A DNA stretch of 64,000 bases, from positions 34,162 through 98,161 of the forward strand of contig NZ_JAHBYG010000010.1 in assembly GCF_019636075.1 (NCBI RefSeq), given 5' to 3'. The DNA comes from Ferrovibrio sp. (GTDB lineage Bacteria; Pseudomonadota; Alphaproteobacteria; Ferrovibrionales; Ferrovibrionaceae). Numbering within the stretch: the first letter of the stretch is position 1; each line of letters starts with the position of its first letter. The notes under the pieces were generated by a model. It was not told the DNA's origin, did no database searches, and saw nothing but the letters and a program-made list of their open reading frames with translations. Of the stretch, positions 11,026 through 19,847 are shown one piece after another. The position numbers and the translations under genes are program-made.

Positions 11026-12618
11026 ATGTACATCAAGCGTAGAGATTTCCTGGTCGGCGGAACCGCCGCTGTCGGCGCCATGATGGTGTCCGGTGTGAGC
11101 ATCAAGGCCAACGCACAGGGTGCCAAAGTCCTGAAATTCGTGCCGCAGGCCGACCTTGCCGTACTTGACCCGCACGGCACACCCGCCTACGTCACCCGTA
11201 ATCACGCCATGCTGGTCTACGACACCTTGTACGGTGTCGACAGCAAGAACATACCAAAGCCGCAGATGGTGAAATCCGGCGAAGCCTCTGCAGACGGCCG
11301 GACCTGGACTCTTGTTCTCCGTGACGGTCTGAAGTTCCACGACGGCAGCCCCGTCCGGGGTGCTGACGTGGTCGCCAGCCTGAAGCGCTGGATGACCAAG
11401 GATGGCTTTGCCGCCGCCCTGGCTGCCGTGTTGACTGAATTGTCGGCGCCCGACGACAAAACCATCGTCTTCAAGCTGTCCAAGCCCTTCCCCATCCTCC
11501 CGGATCTGCTGGGGAAGATGGCGTCCTTCTCGACTGGCATCATGCCGGAGCGGTTGGCAAAGACCGACCCGAATACCCCGGTTGCCGAAATCATCGGCTC
11601 TGGCCCGTACCGCTATGCCATGGATAAACGGATTCCTGGCTCGCTGAACGTCTATGAGAAGTTCGCAGATTATGTGCCGCGTTCTGAGCCTGCCGACAAT
11701 CTGGCGGGTGGCAAGATTGCCCATTTCGACCGCATCGAATGGCATACCATTCCTGACCCGGCGACCGCTGCCGCCGCCCTTCAGGCCGGTGAGGTTGACT
11801 GGTGGGAGGCGCCGACCCCGGACCTGCTGCCCATCTTCAAGGGCAAAGACGTCAAGGTCGGGATCAAGGATACCAGCGGCAATATTGGCCTGCTACGTAT
11901 GAACTTCCTGCAGGCACCGTTCAACAACCGCGCCATCCGGGAGATCGTTCTCAAGGCTGTCGACCAGACCAACTACATGCTGGCGGCCATGGGTGAGGAC
12001 AAATCCCGCTGGTCCGTTCCCCAGGGTTTCTTCCATCCGAAATCCGCGCTGGCCAGCGATAACGGGCTCTCTACTTTCACCGCGAAGAAGGATTACGAAG
12101 CTCTCAAGAAGGAGCTCCGTGCCGCAGGGTATAACGGCGAGAAGATTGTGCTCATGTCGACGGCGGATTTCCCGGTTATCGGGGCGTTCGGCGAAGTGGC
12201 AGCCGATATGCTGCGTAAAATTGGCATGAACGTCGACCATCAGGTCCAGGATTGGGCAACCATCTCGGCGCGCATGAAAAACAAAGGCGACGCCGCTTCT
12301 GGTGGCTATCACATCTTTGCCAATTTCGTTGCCGGTGCTGGTACCTTCAACACCGCCGCCCACACCTACCTACGTTCCGGCGCTTCGGCGTTCGACGGCT
12401 GGCCGAACATTCCGGAAATCGAGCAGCTCCGCGCCGCCTGGCTGGAAGCGACCTCGGTCGAAGAACAGCACAAGATTGGCGTGAAGCTGCAGGAAATCTG
12501 CCTGAAGGAAGTGCCCTTCATTCCGTTGGGTCTCTTCTACTTCCCGACGGCATATCGGAGCAATCTGGAAGGTATCGTCGATACCTTCCCCGTGTTCTGG
12601 AACGTTCGTCGCACTTAA
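11026..12618 (+). CDS. Extracellular solute-binding protein, family 5, Tat-exported
   Basis: Periplasmic binding protein of 530 residues delivering the ligand to the upstream permease. It opens with a twin-arginine signal (KRRDFLVGGTAAVGA) and a likely cleavage near ANAQG, so it is exported folded, unlike the Sec-type protein of the second island. Family 5 landmarks include VLDPHGTPAYVTRNH, LRDGLKFHDGSPV, GSGPYR and the C-terminal IPLGLFYFPTAYR. The ATG at 11026 has GGGAGAGTTAGG upstream. Ligands of this family include peptides, opines and nickel chelates. The amidase-like neighbours argue for an amide or peptide-like compound. Confidence 0.95.
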   Translation: MYIKRRDFLVGGTAAVGAMMVSGVSIKANAQGAKVLKFVPQADLAVLDPHGTPAYVTRNHAMLVYDTLYGVDSKNIPKPQMVKSGEASADGRTWTLVLRDGLKFHDGSPVRGADVVASLKRWMTKDGFAAALAAVLTELSAPDDKTIVFKLSKPFPILPDLLGKMASFSTGIMPERLAKTDPNTPVAEIIGSGPYRYAMDKRIPGSLNVYEKFADYVPRSEPADNLAGGKIAHFDRIEWHTIPDPATAAAALQAGEVDWWEAPTPDLLPIFKGKDVKVGIKDTSGNIGLLRMNFLQAPFNNRAIREIVLKAVDQTNYMLAAMGEDKSRWSVPQGFFHPKSALASDNGLSTFTAKKDYEALKKELRAAGYNGEKIVLMSTADFPVIGAFGEVAADMLRKIGMNVDHQVQDWATISARMKNKGDAASGGYHIFANFVAGAGTFNTAAHTYLRSGASAFDGWPNIPEIEQLRAAWLEATSVEEQHKIGVKLQEICLKEVPFIPLGLFYFPTAYRSNLEGIVDTFPVFWNVRRT

Positions 12619-12624
12619 TCGGCA

Positions 12625-12654
12625 GGCCGGTCCGGGGGATACTCCGGACCGGCC
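12625..12654 (+). other. Perfect 11-bp stem-loop after the binding-protein gene
   Basis: GGCCGGTCCGG pairs perfectly with CCGGACCGGCC across an 8-nt loop, 6 nt after the binding-protein stop and 18 nt before the next gene. No T-tract follows, so it is more likely to protect the upstream mRNA end or attenuate read-through than to terminate fully. Confidence 0.7.
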
Positions 12655-12672
12655 ATCCCGGAGACGTTAGTC

Positions 12673-13011
12673 ATGTTGAGAACCAGTCAAGATACCGCGC
12701 ATTTTGAGATCGATCCCACCAGGCTCGATCTTGCCCGTGAATTCCGTCATGCGCCGAAGGGCCCGCACAGCCCCGAGCTGCGACGCGTCATTCATCGTAT
12801 GCGTTGGTCCGGCGCTGGCGGTCGTTGGTGTGTGGTTACGGTTGAGCCCGGCGTCCGGTGGATGCTTGCACGGCTCCCGGACGAGCGCTTTGGTGAAATC
12901 CGGACTTACCCCGAGACAACATTTACTTCGCTGAACGATGCCGAATGGCATGTCTTTCGCATTCGTTGGGAAGCCCTGACAGGGAATGCCCTGCCAGTCG
13001 AGATGGACTAG
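12673..13011 (+). CDS. Putative small subunit of an N,N-dimethylformamidase-like enzyme
   Basis: A 112-residue protein directly ahead of a gene resembling the large subunit of N,N-dimethylformamidase, an enzyme built of one short and one roughly 760-residue chain. Features consistent with the short chain are PHSPELRRVIHRMR near residue 33, a central GGRWCVVTVEPG strand segment, and a C-terminal AEWHVFRIRWEALTG. There is no signal peptide or membrane helix. The gene ends 4 nt before the large-subunit ATG, which supports a stoichiometric complex. The assignment rests on context plus recalled family motifs; alone, the protein would be hypothetical. Confidence 0.7.
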   Translation: MLRTSQDTAHFEIDPTRLDLAREFRHAPKGPHSPELRRVIHRMRWSGAGGRWCVVTVEPGVRWMLARLPDERFGEIRTYPETTFTSLNDAEWHVFRIRWEALTGNALPVEMD

Positions 13012-13015
13012 TCAC

Positions 13016-15256
13016 ATGAAAGACTCCACGAAAGTTATCGGCTATGCATCGCCCTGGTCCGTGGCGCCTGGCGAAGACGTACAGTTCCATCTGTCCAGCG
13101 AAGTCCTGAAAAGTGCCTCTGCACGCATTGTCAGAATTCGGTGTGCCGACGCGGACCCGCGTGGACCTGGCATCAAGGTCTACCATCAGCCATCACCGCT
13201 CGATGGGGAAATTCCACTCGCCTCATATCCTATACATACCGGAAGTTTCGGTGAAATCCCGGACGCCAAGCTTCTCACGGGTTTGCAAGATTTCAGCATC
13301 GGCGCCTGGATCTGGCCGACCATTCTGACAGGCGGCGATCAGGTGGTGTTTGCACGCAAGGATGCAGCCACGGGCAAAGGATGGCGCCTCTTCATCAATT
13401 CTGACGGCTGTCTCTCTTTCGCTGTCTCGGACGAAGCAGGCAGTTCGACAATTACCGCATCGCAACCGGTTCTGATCCGGGAATGGCTGTTTGTGCATGC
13501 CAGCTTCTCCGCCACGGAAGGCACCATCACGCTGTCCGCCGAAAGCCTGGAACGCGATGGAGGCCGGGCTCAGCATGTCAGTCTTTCAGCGCGTTCAACC
13601 GTCTCGCCTGTGCTGAACACCGCCACTCCGCTCACCTTCGCGGCGGAACTCACAGGAAAATCAGCCCCATATTCCCGCACCGGCCATCACTTCAATGGCA
13701 AAATTGACCGCCCTCGACTGTATGGACAGGCGCTAAACGGCGCAGAGATGCGTTCAATCGTAGATGCCGTCGCGCCGGACTTAAGCGACCCGAGCCTGAT
13801 CGGTGCCTGGGATTTCAGCCGGGATATCTCCAGCGACCTGATTTCAGACCGTTCTAAGAATGGCTTGCATGGTAGCGTGCGGCGGACGCCAATGCGCGCT
13901 GCCACCGGCGCGAACTGGACCGGCACGCGCACTAACTGGACGGCTGCGCCGGAGGAATATGGCGCAATCCATTTCCATGACGACGACATTGATGATGCGG
14001 CATGGCCTGAAGCGCAGAGCTGGAAAGTGCCGGATGGCATCCGTTCAGGCTTCTACACGCTGGAACTGACCGCCGACCATGATGGCGTCAAGACCGAAAG
14101 CCATATCCCGTTCTTTGTCCGCCCTCCGCGTGGTGAGAAGACCGCAGACATCCTGGTCATTGCTCCCACGGCGACCTACATCTCCTACGCCAACAATCAC
14201 TCCCGAATTGACCAGATTCATTTCGAAGTGATGGCTGACGGTTTGATCGTGCTGTCGCAGGACGATGTCTATGCCCATAAGCATCGCGAGCTTGGTGCAT
14301 CGTTCTACGACACACACAAGGATTATAGCGGTGTTTGCTATTCCTCCGCGCGCCGACCGATTCTCAACCAGCGGCCCGGCGGATACACCTTCAACTACGT
14401 GAACGATACGCATCTTCTCGACTGGCTTGAGGAAGAAGGCTTTGCTTATGACGTGATCACGGACGAGGATCTGGACCGCGGAGGTGCCGATCTGCTGAAG
14501 CCATATCGCGTCGTCCTGACCATGACGCACCCGGAATACACCTCGAAGAACATGCTGGACGGATTGCAAACCTACCAGGCCAGCGGTGGCCGCCACATGT
14601 ATCTCGGCGGGAATGGCTTCTACTGGCGGATTGCCTTCCACCCCACGATTTCCGGCCTCATCGAGATGCGACGCGGCATCACTGGCTTGCGCAGCTGGGA
14701 AGCCGAAGCCGGCGAAGAATGCCTGTCTTTCACCGGCGAACCCAGCGGCCTGTGGCGTTCATCCGGACGCGCTCCGCAGCGCCTGACGGGTGTCGGGTTC
14801 TCGGCGCAAGTCTTCGACCGTGGCGCCTCTTACCGGCGATTGCCAGACAGCTATCTCCCTCGGGCAGCATTCGTGATGAACGGGCTGGCCGAAGACGAAG
14901 TGATTGGAAATTTCGGCCTGCGGGCGGGCGGTGCCGCCGCACTTGAAATTGACCGCGCCGACCGGGATTTGGGCACTGCACCGCAAGCCATGATTCTGGC
15001 GACCGCCGACAACACTGGCGCGGGCGGCATTCCGGCCCCCGAGGAACTGCCCGTGCTGTATCGCGGCTTTTCCGGCGAGGAAAGCAACATCTCGCGGGCG
15101 GATATCGTCTTGACTCCAACGGCAGACGGCGGCGCTGTGTTTTCGGTCGGATCGATCGCCTGGTGCTGCGCCCTATCCCATAAGGGATACGACAACAACG
15201 TCGCGCGGATTACCAAGAACGTGCTGTCACGCTTCCTTGACCCGGCTCCGATTTGA
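13016..15256 (+). CDS. N,N-dimethylformamidase-like amidohydrolase, large subunit
   Basis: A 746-residue protein resembling the catalytic chain of dimethylformamidase, which hydrolyses small amides through a mononuclear iron held by two Tyr and one Glu. Domain order: an N-terminal beta domain (1-75), a lectin/LamG-like jelly roll (about 80-250, FSIGAWIWPT, FNGKIDRPRLYG), then a C-terminal glutamine-amidotransferase-like catalytic part. The presumed iron ligands are all present: Y388 (TYISYANNH), Y431 (SFYDTHKDYSG) and E507 (MTHPEYTS), with spacing close to the Paracoccus enzyme. Start is ATG 13016. No export signal, so it acts in the cytosol. Its place after a complete peptide-type importer suggests a larger amide than dimethylformamide as substrate. 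Confidence 0.82.
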   Translation: MKDSTKVIGYASPWSVAPGEDVQFHLSSEVLKSASARIVRIRCADADPRGPGIKVYHQPSPLDGEIPLASYPIHTGSFGEIPDAKLLTGLQDFSIGAWIWPTILTGGDQVVFARKDAATGKGWRLFINSDGCLSFAVSDEAGSSTITASQPVLIREWLFVHASFSATEGTITLSAESLERDGGRAQHVSLSARSTVSPVLNTATPLTFAAELTGKSAPYSRTGHHFNGKIDRPRLYGQALNGAEMRSIVDAVAPDLSDPSLIGAWDFSRDISSDLISDRSKNGLHGSVRRTPMRAATGANWTGTRTNWTAAPEEYGAIHFHDDDIDDAAWPEAQSWKVPDGIRSGFYTLELTADHDGVKTESHIPFFVRPPRGEKTADILVIAPTATYISYANNHSRIDQIHFEVMADGLIVLSQDDVYAHKHRELGASFYDTHKDYSGVCYSSARRPILNQRPGGYTFNYVNDTHLLDWLEEEGFAYDVITDEDLDRGGADLLKPYRVVLTMTHPEYTSKNMLDGLQTYQASGGRHMYLGGNGFYWRIAFHPTISGLIEMRRGITGLRSWEAEAGEECLSFTGEPSGLWRSSGRAPQRLTGVGFSAQVFDRGASYRRLPDSYLPRAAFVMNGLAEDEVIGNFGLRAGGAAALEIDRADRDLGTAPQAMILATADNTGAGGIPAPEELPVLYRGFSGEESNISRADIVLTPTADGGAVFSVGSIAWCCALSHKGYDNNVARITKNVLSRFLDPAPI

Positions 15257-15264
15257 GAGACGCC

Positions 15265-16581
15265 ATGACCAAGAGCAATTCAAAGGCCTTTTACAAATCA
15301 CGCGACTGGGAAGCGCCGCTCACCTCGATTGAAAAAGGCGTCCCTTTGGTGGAACGCGCCGTACCGCTCGACCAGGTTGCCGCGCAAAACTGGAATCTCT
15401 TGAAGGGGGATCTGCCTCTGCCCGTGGCTGTATTGCGGGAAGAAGCATTGCGTAGCAACAGCGCCTGGATGAGAAAATTTCTGAGCCAGGCTGGGGTCGA
15501 CATTGCACCCCATGGCAAAACAACCCTGGCTCCGGCACTGTTCGACTTGCAGATAGCCGATGGTGCTTGGGCCATCACCGTTTCCACCTCCCAGCACTTC
15601 ACCGTGGCTGTCCAGGCTGGCTTCACTCGCATTTTCATGGCCAACCAGTTGGTCGGCGCCGGAAGCATTCGGGATGTCTTGATGGGTCTCAAGACAAAAC
15701 CGAACATCGAATTCTTCTGCCTAGTAGACAACAAGTCGAACGTTGCCGCCCTCGCCGCTGCTATTCGTGACATCGGGCTTTCCCGCCCCCTGAATGTTTT
15801 AGTGGAGTTGGGCTACCAAGGCGGCAGGACTGGCAGCAGGACCGTTGAAGAAGCCGTCGAGGTTGCACGGGCAGTTGCGGAAAACGCAGATGCCCTTTGC
15901 CTGGCTGGTATCGAAGGCTTTGAAGGTCTGCTCAGGAATGACGGCACTCCCGAGGTGATTGCCCAAATCGAGGCATTGCTCTCAGGCATGGGGCGCTTGG
16001 CTGAACTGGTTGATACCGAGAACTTGTATGGCCGGCCGGAGGTACTTCTGTCCGCGGGCGGTTCGTCCTACTTCGACCTGGTTGCCACGGCGCTTAAAAA
16101 AGTTCGCCTGACCCGTCCAACCCGGGTGATTATCCGTTCCGGATGCTACATCACCCATGATTCCCACATGTATGTGCGTGCGCGCGATGCTTTGGCCCGC
16201 CGCGACCCCGGCGTTGCTGCCATTGGCGAGTTGCAGCCCGCGCTTGAGGTCTGGGCGGCCGTGCAGTCGAGGTCGGAGCCTGCAAAAGCCATCATCTCCA
16301 TGGGCAAGCGCGACGTGTCCTATGACGACCCGCCGATCGCCCTCAAATGGTTCCGGCCTGGTGTCCACAAAACACCGCAGCCGGCCCCGGAAGGTCTTGC
16401 TGTCGAAAAACTGAATGACCAGCACTGCCATCTGCGCATTCCTAATGATTCACCGCTTCAGGTTGGCGACCTGCTGGGGTTTGGCATTTCCCATCCATGC
16501 CTGACATTCGACAAGTGGCGCATCCTCCATCTCGTCGATAGCGCCTATCAGGTGACGGACACAATCAGAACCTACTTCTGA
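15265..16581 (+). CDS. PLP-dependent D-serine dehydratase-like / amino-acid deaminase family enzyme
   Basis: A fold-type III (alanine-racemase-like barrel) PLP enzyme of 438 residues, related to eukaryotic-type D-serine dehydratase and D-threonine aldolase. K85 in IAPHGKTTLAP is the expected Schiff-base lysine. H410 and C412 in GISHPCLTFDKW match the zinc pair of the D-serine dehydratase C-terminal domain. Such enzymes eliminate water and ammonia from a beta-hydroxy D-amino acid, or cleave it by retro-aldol. The ATG at 15265 is used; a TTG at 15253 would overlap the previous stop. Elimination would yield an enamine, which fits the RidA gene in the same island. Confidence 0.85.
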   Translation: MTKSNSKAFYKSRDWEAPLTSIEKGVPLVERAVPLDQVAAQNWNLLKGDLPLPVAVLREEALRSNSAWMRKFLSQAGVDIAPHGKTTLAPALFDLQIADGAWAITVSTSQHFTVAVQAGFTRIFMANQLVGAGSIRDVLMGLKTKPNIEFFCLVDNKSNVAALAAAIRDIGLSRPLNVLVELGYQGGRTGSRTVEEAVEVARAVAENADALCLAGIEGFEGLLRNDGTPEVIAQIEALLSGMGRLAELVDTENLYGRPEVLLSAGGSSYFDLVATALKKVRLTRPTRVIIRSGCYITHDSHMYVRARDALARRDPGVAAIGELQPALEVWAAVQSRSEPAKAIISMGKRDVSYDDPPIALKWFRPGVHKTPQPAPEGLAVEKLNDQHCHLRIPNDSPLQVGDLLGFGISHPCLTFDKWRILHLVDSAYQVTDTIRTYF

Positions 16582-16596
16582 GAACGGCGAAGCATC

Positions 16597-17430
16597 ATGG
16601 AAAGTAAGATGAACCAGAGCAAAGTAGTTATGATTACCGGTGCTGCAGGTGGCATCGGCGCCTCGACGGCTAAGCTGGCTGTGGCCGCGGGCTACCGCGT
16701 CGTTATCGCCGACATCGATTTGGCCAAGGGCCACGAGACTGCAAAGCAGCTCGGGCCTCAAGCGTGGGCTGTGCAACTCGACATCACCCGGGAAAGCAGT
16801 TGGGAATCCGTCCTGAACCACGTTTGGGACAAGGAAGGCCGCATTGATGTTCTCATCAACAACGCGGGCATCGTCCACACCGGTTGGGCTCGGGACGTAC
16901 CGGTTTCTGCACATCGGCAGACCATCGAGACGAACTGCCTGGGCGCCATCAATGGCATGATGAATGCTTTGCCCCGGATGAAAAAACAGGGCTTTGGCCA
17001 TCTTGTAACGGTCGCCAGCATGGTAGCCTTCATTCCGTATCCAGGTCTGGCAAGCTACGCTGCGGCCAAGCATGCGTTACGTGCTTTCCATGTGGCTTTG
17101 GCAATCGAAGAGCGCGACGGTCCTGTCAACTTCACCCTGGTCTATCCCGGGGCGACGGAAACGCCCATGCTTGAGAAGGAGGCCAATGACGATGCACTGG
17201 CTTTGGCCTTTGCTGGCAAGCCGATGATGCCTGATGACGTTGCCGCAGCTATTCTGGAGGCGCTCAAAACCCGCCCTGACGAAGTCTATCTGCCGCCGGA
17301 ACGCGGCGCGGCGGTGCGGAAAATGGGCACCGACATCGAGGCATTGCGCGAACACGTCAAAGTGAATACTTCGGTTGGCTGGAAGAACCTTCAGGATCGC
17401 CGCCAAAAGATGGGGGGCAACCGCAGCTGA
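16597..17430 (+). CDS. SDR-family oxidoreductase
   Basis: A short-chain dehydrogenase/reductase of 277 residues. The Rossmann NAD(P) motif is TGAAGGIG (residues 14-21), NNAG is at 88-91, and the catalytic triad is S141, Y154 and K158 (YAAAK). Asp39 after the second strand (IADID) points to NAD rather than NADP. It ends in a basic, disordered-looking tail. It is the last gene of the island's forward series, 15 nt after the PLP enzyme, and probably interconverts an alcohol and a carbonyl intermediate. The substrate is unknown. Confidence 0.92.
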   Translation: MESKMNQSKVVMITGAAGGIGASTAKLAVAAGYRVVIADIDLAKGHETAKQLGPQAWAVQLDITRESSWESVLNHVWDKEGRIDVLINNAGIVHTGWARDVPVSAHRQTIETNCLGAINGMMNALPRMKKQGFGHLVTVASMVAFIPYPGLASYAAAKHALRAFHVALAIEERDGPVNFTLVYPGATETPMLEKEANDDALALAFAGKPMMPDDVAAAILEALKTRPDEVYLPPERGAAVRKMGTDIEALREHVKVNTSVGWKNLQDRRQKMGGNRS

Positions 17431-17496
17431 GTGGCGGAAGCTCTAACCGGATTGCCTGATGTCGCCAATCTTAGGCAGAACAAAATTTTCCTGTGT

Positions 17497-17536
17497 GTGA
17501 GGCCGAAATCATCTATCCGGAGTGCAAAGGCCTCAC
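17497..17536. other. Inverted repeat between the two convergent islands
   Basis: GTGAGGCC (17497-17504) and GGCCTCAC (17529-17536) form a perfect 8-bp inverted repeat around a 24-nt loop in the 188-nt spacer between convergent operons. A bidirectional terminator or processing site is plausible, though no strong T-tract follows. Nothing else is evident in this spacer. Confidence 0.45.
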
Positions 17537-17618
17537 CACGAAAATAGATACCTGCCGATTGGCCTCAATCGTCGGTGCCACTTTTGAGGATCACCGATAA
17601 AACCGCGAGCCGTGCGGA

Positions 17619-18875
17619 TCAAGAAAAGCGGCTCAGCGATAATGCGGAAATATCCAGGCGCGGCGCCTGCCCGGTCGCCAGGTCGCAGACCAGGGCGGCG
17701 GTGATCGCTGCCAATGTCAGACCCAGATGCTGGTGGCCGAATGCCAGGATCACGTTTCCATGGCCCGGCATCGGCCCGATCACCGGCAGATAATCCGGCA
17801 ATGTCGGCCGGTCGCCGAACCAGCGCGATTGTTCCACCAATCCGGGCAGCCCGAAAAGCTGCTCGGCATGGCGGCGCAGAATATCGGCACGCTGCCAGTT
17901 CGGCGCCTTCGCCCCAAGCTCTACCGTGCCAGCCAGCCGCAAGCCCGTTGCCATTGGCGTGGCCACGAAACCACGTTCGGCAAACAGCAGCGGAATATTC
18001 AGCGGGGCTTGATCGCTCTCAACCATCACATGATAGCCGCGCTCGCTGGTGAGCGGTACAGCCACGCCCAACGGCCGCAGCAGGCTAGCAGAAGCGTTCC
18101 CCGCCGCCAGCACGATGGTTTCTGCTCTGAGCGCGGCATCCTGCATCTGCAGGCCGACAGCAATGCCTGATTCGATTTGAATCTGCAGCACCTGCCGCCC
18201 TTCTATTACAACGCCGCCTTCGCTTATGAAGCTGCGTTGCAGGCTTTGCAGCAATGCGAAGGGATCGGCAGTGTAGATCGCATCGGGATGAAACCGCCCG
18301 GAATGCATACCAGGCTTTAGACTGGGGCAGATTGCACGGATATCGAGCCCGGAGAGCGTGTCGAACCGGATGTCGTATTGCTGCAACAACCGGTTTTCCT
18401 TTTCGGCAGCTTGAGCGGACTTGGCGGTTTCGAAGAGCGTGATATAGCCCTGATTCCGAAACACCCCGGACGCCGCCGCATCCTTGGCCAGATTCCACCA
18501 AGCCGGCACGGCCTCGCGTAACAGCCTTGCCAGGATGTCCGTACTTTTTCTGACTTGGCCTGGCCGCGATGCCAGTGCGAAGCGCAGCAGCCAGGGCAAC
18601 AACGCGGGCAACGCGGGCAACCGCAGATGCAAGGGGCCGAGCGGATTGGCCAACATGCCCGGCGCGCTCATCAGCACATCGGGCCGCGCCAGCGGCAGAA
18701 TGTGATCAACCGCGATCAAGCCGGCATTGCCATACGAGCATCCGCGCCCGGCCTCTCCGGCATCGACCAGCGTTACCCGGCGTCCGGCACGCTGCAATGC
18801 CAGCGCACAGGCCATGCCGATGATACCGCCACCGATGATGGCGACATCCGTGGTTTTCAAGCGATGGCCCTGCAA
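17619..18875 (-). CDS. FAD-dependent oxidoreductase, D-amino acid dehydrogenase (DadA)-like
   Basis: A DAO/GlyOx-family flavoprotein of 418 residues. The N-terminal FAD motif is VAIIGGGIIGMACALALQRAG with the acidic VTLVDAGE, and CSYGNAGLI is the DadA-type FAD/substrate-contact loop. C-terminal motifs include RLAGTVELG and LPVIGPMPGHGNVILAFGHQHLGLT. Such enzymes oxidise D-amino acids to 2-oxo acids plus ammonia, passing electrons to quinones. The start overlaps the end of the cyclodeaminase-family gene by 19 nt. It is the last gene of the second island, which imports peptide-like compounds, so oxidation of a liberated D- or N-substituted amino acid fits. Confidence 0.9.
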   Translation of the reverse strand: MQGHRLKTTDVAIIGGGIIGMACALALQRAGRRVTLVDAGEAGRGCSYGNAGLIAVDHILPLARPDVLMSAPGMLANPLGPLHLRLPALPALLPWLLRFALASRPGQVRKSTDILARLLREAVPAWWNLAKDAAASGVFRNQGYITLFETAKSAQAAEKENRLLQQYDIRFDTLSGLDIRAICPSLKPGMHSGRFHPDAIYTADPFALLQSLQRSFISEGGVVIEGRQVLQIQIESGIAVGLQMQDAALRAETIVLAAGNASASLLRPLGVAVPLTSERGYHVMVESDQAPLNIPLLFAERGFVATPMATGLRLAGTVELGAKAPNWQRADILRRHAEQLFGLPGLVEQSRWFGDRPTLPDYLPVIGPMPGHGNVILAFGHQHLGLTLAAITAALVCDLATGQAPRLDISALSLSRFS

Positions 18876-19810
18876 TCCACGGATTTTTCATAGACCAGCG
18901 AGGCTGCGGCCAGATCCTCGATCGCCACACCCACCGACTTGAAAAGCGTGATCTGACTATCGCTGGTTCGCCCCGGATGAACCCGGCGGGTGAGATCGAA
19001 CAAGTCGGCGCGAATGCCGTCTGCCGACAGAACCGAGGTTTGCAGCGGCACCACGATGTCGCCGGCTTCCTTGGTGGCGCCTGCGCGCGTGTCTACGAAG
19101 ATTTCGCAGCAGCGTATCGCGTCGTCATCGGTCTCGCGCATGGACGGCGTGAAACCACCCACCAGATCGAGATGCGTGCCGGGCTTCAGCCAGGCGCCCC
19201 GCACCAGCGGCCGCGTGCTCAGCGTGGCACAGCTCACGATATCCGCAGCGCCCACCGCTGCCTCCAGATCGGTAACGGCGCGGGCCTGTAGCCCAGCCTG
19301 GCGCATCTCTCGCGCCGCCTGCTCGGCCTTTTCCGGCGTTCTGCCCCAAACCGAGACGGATTTGATCGGACGCACAGCAGAATGCGCGAAAGCCAATTGC
19401 CTGGACAGGCGGCCGGTGCCGACGATCAAAAGCCTGCTGGCATCCTGGCGTGCCAGGTATCGCGCGGCCAACGCAGAAGCTGCCGCTGTGCGCCGCGCCG
19501 TCAATTCTCCCCCCTCAAGAATTGCCAGCGTCTCTCCGGTTTCGCCCGAAAACAGCAGATACACACCTGAAACGGCAGGCTTGCCGATTTTTGCATTGGC
19601 GGGAAACACATTCACTGCCTTCACGCCAAGATATTTATTCGGAATCCAGGCCGGCATCAGCAGATGCACAGGCGGCTCCGGCCCATCGGCCATCACATGA
19701 TGGTGCCTGGTGGGCATCCTGCTGTCCTGTATGAAGGCCTGTTCGAGCACCTGGATTGTGGAAATCCAATCGAGACTCTGCCGAATTTCTGCCGCCGAAA
19801 TAACCTTCAC
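18857..19810 (-). CDS. Ornithine cyclodeaminase / mu-crystallin family protein
   Basis: A 317-residue NAD(P)-binding protein of the family that includes ornithine and alanine dehydrogenases and ketimine reductases. The Rossmann motif is LLIVGTGRLSRQLAFAH, and GGELTARRTAAASALAARYL is the family substrate/NAD loop (the lysine seen in ornithine cyclodeaminase is not obvious). The GTG start at 19810 is chosen because AAGGAG lies 8 nt upstream and homology begins at VKVISAAE. An upstream in-frame start would run into the preceding ATPase gene. Reduction of a cyclic imine, or dehydrogenation of an amino acid made by the neighbouring oxidase, is plausible. Confidence 0.88.
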   Translation of the reverse strand: MKVISAAEIRQSLDWISTIQVLEQAFIQDSRMPTRHHHVMADGPEPPVHLLMPAWIPNKYLGVKAVNVFPANAKIGKPAVSGVYLLFSGETGETLAILEGGELTARRTAAASALAARYLARQDASRLLIVGTGRLSRQLAFAHSAVRPIKSVSVWGRTPEKAEQAAREMRQAGLQARAVTDLEAAVGAADIVSCATLSTRPLVRGAWLKPGTHLDLVGGFTPSMRETDDDAIRCCEIFVDTRAGATKEAGDIVVPLQTSVLSADGIRADLFDLTRRVHPGRTSDSQITLFKSVGVAIEDLAAASLVYEKSVDCRAIA

Positions 19811-19847
19811 GCTTTCACTCCTTACGACAGCAATGCTGCCCACACAC

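Noticed and set aside
17431..17618. Possible attachment-site duplicate of the tRNA-Ile2 3' end
   Set aside because: No copy of the T-arm/acceptor sequence is visible here or near 27.4 kb, and no integrase gene is present.
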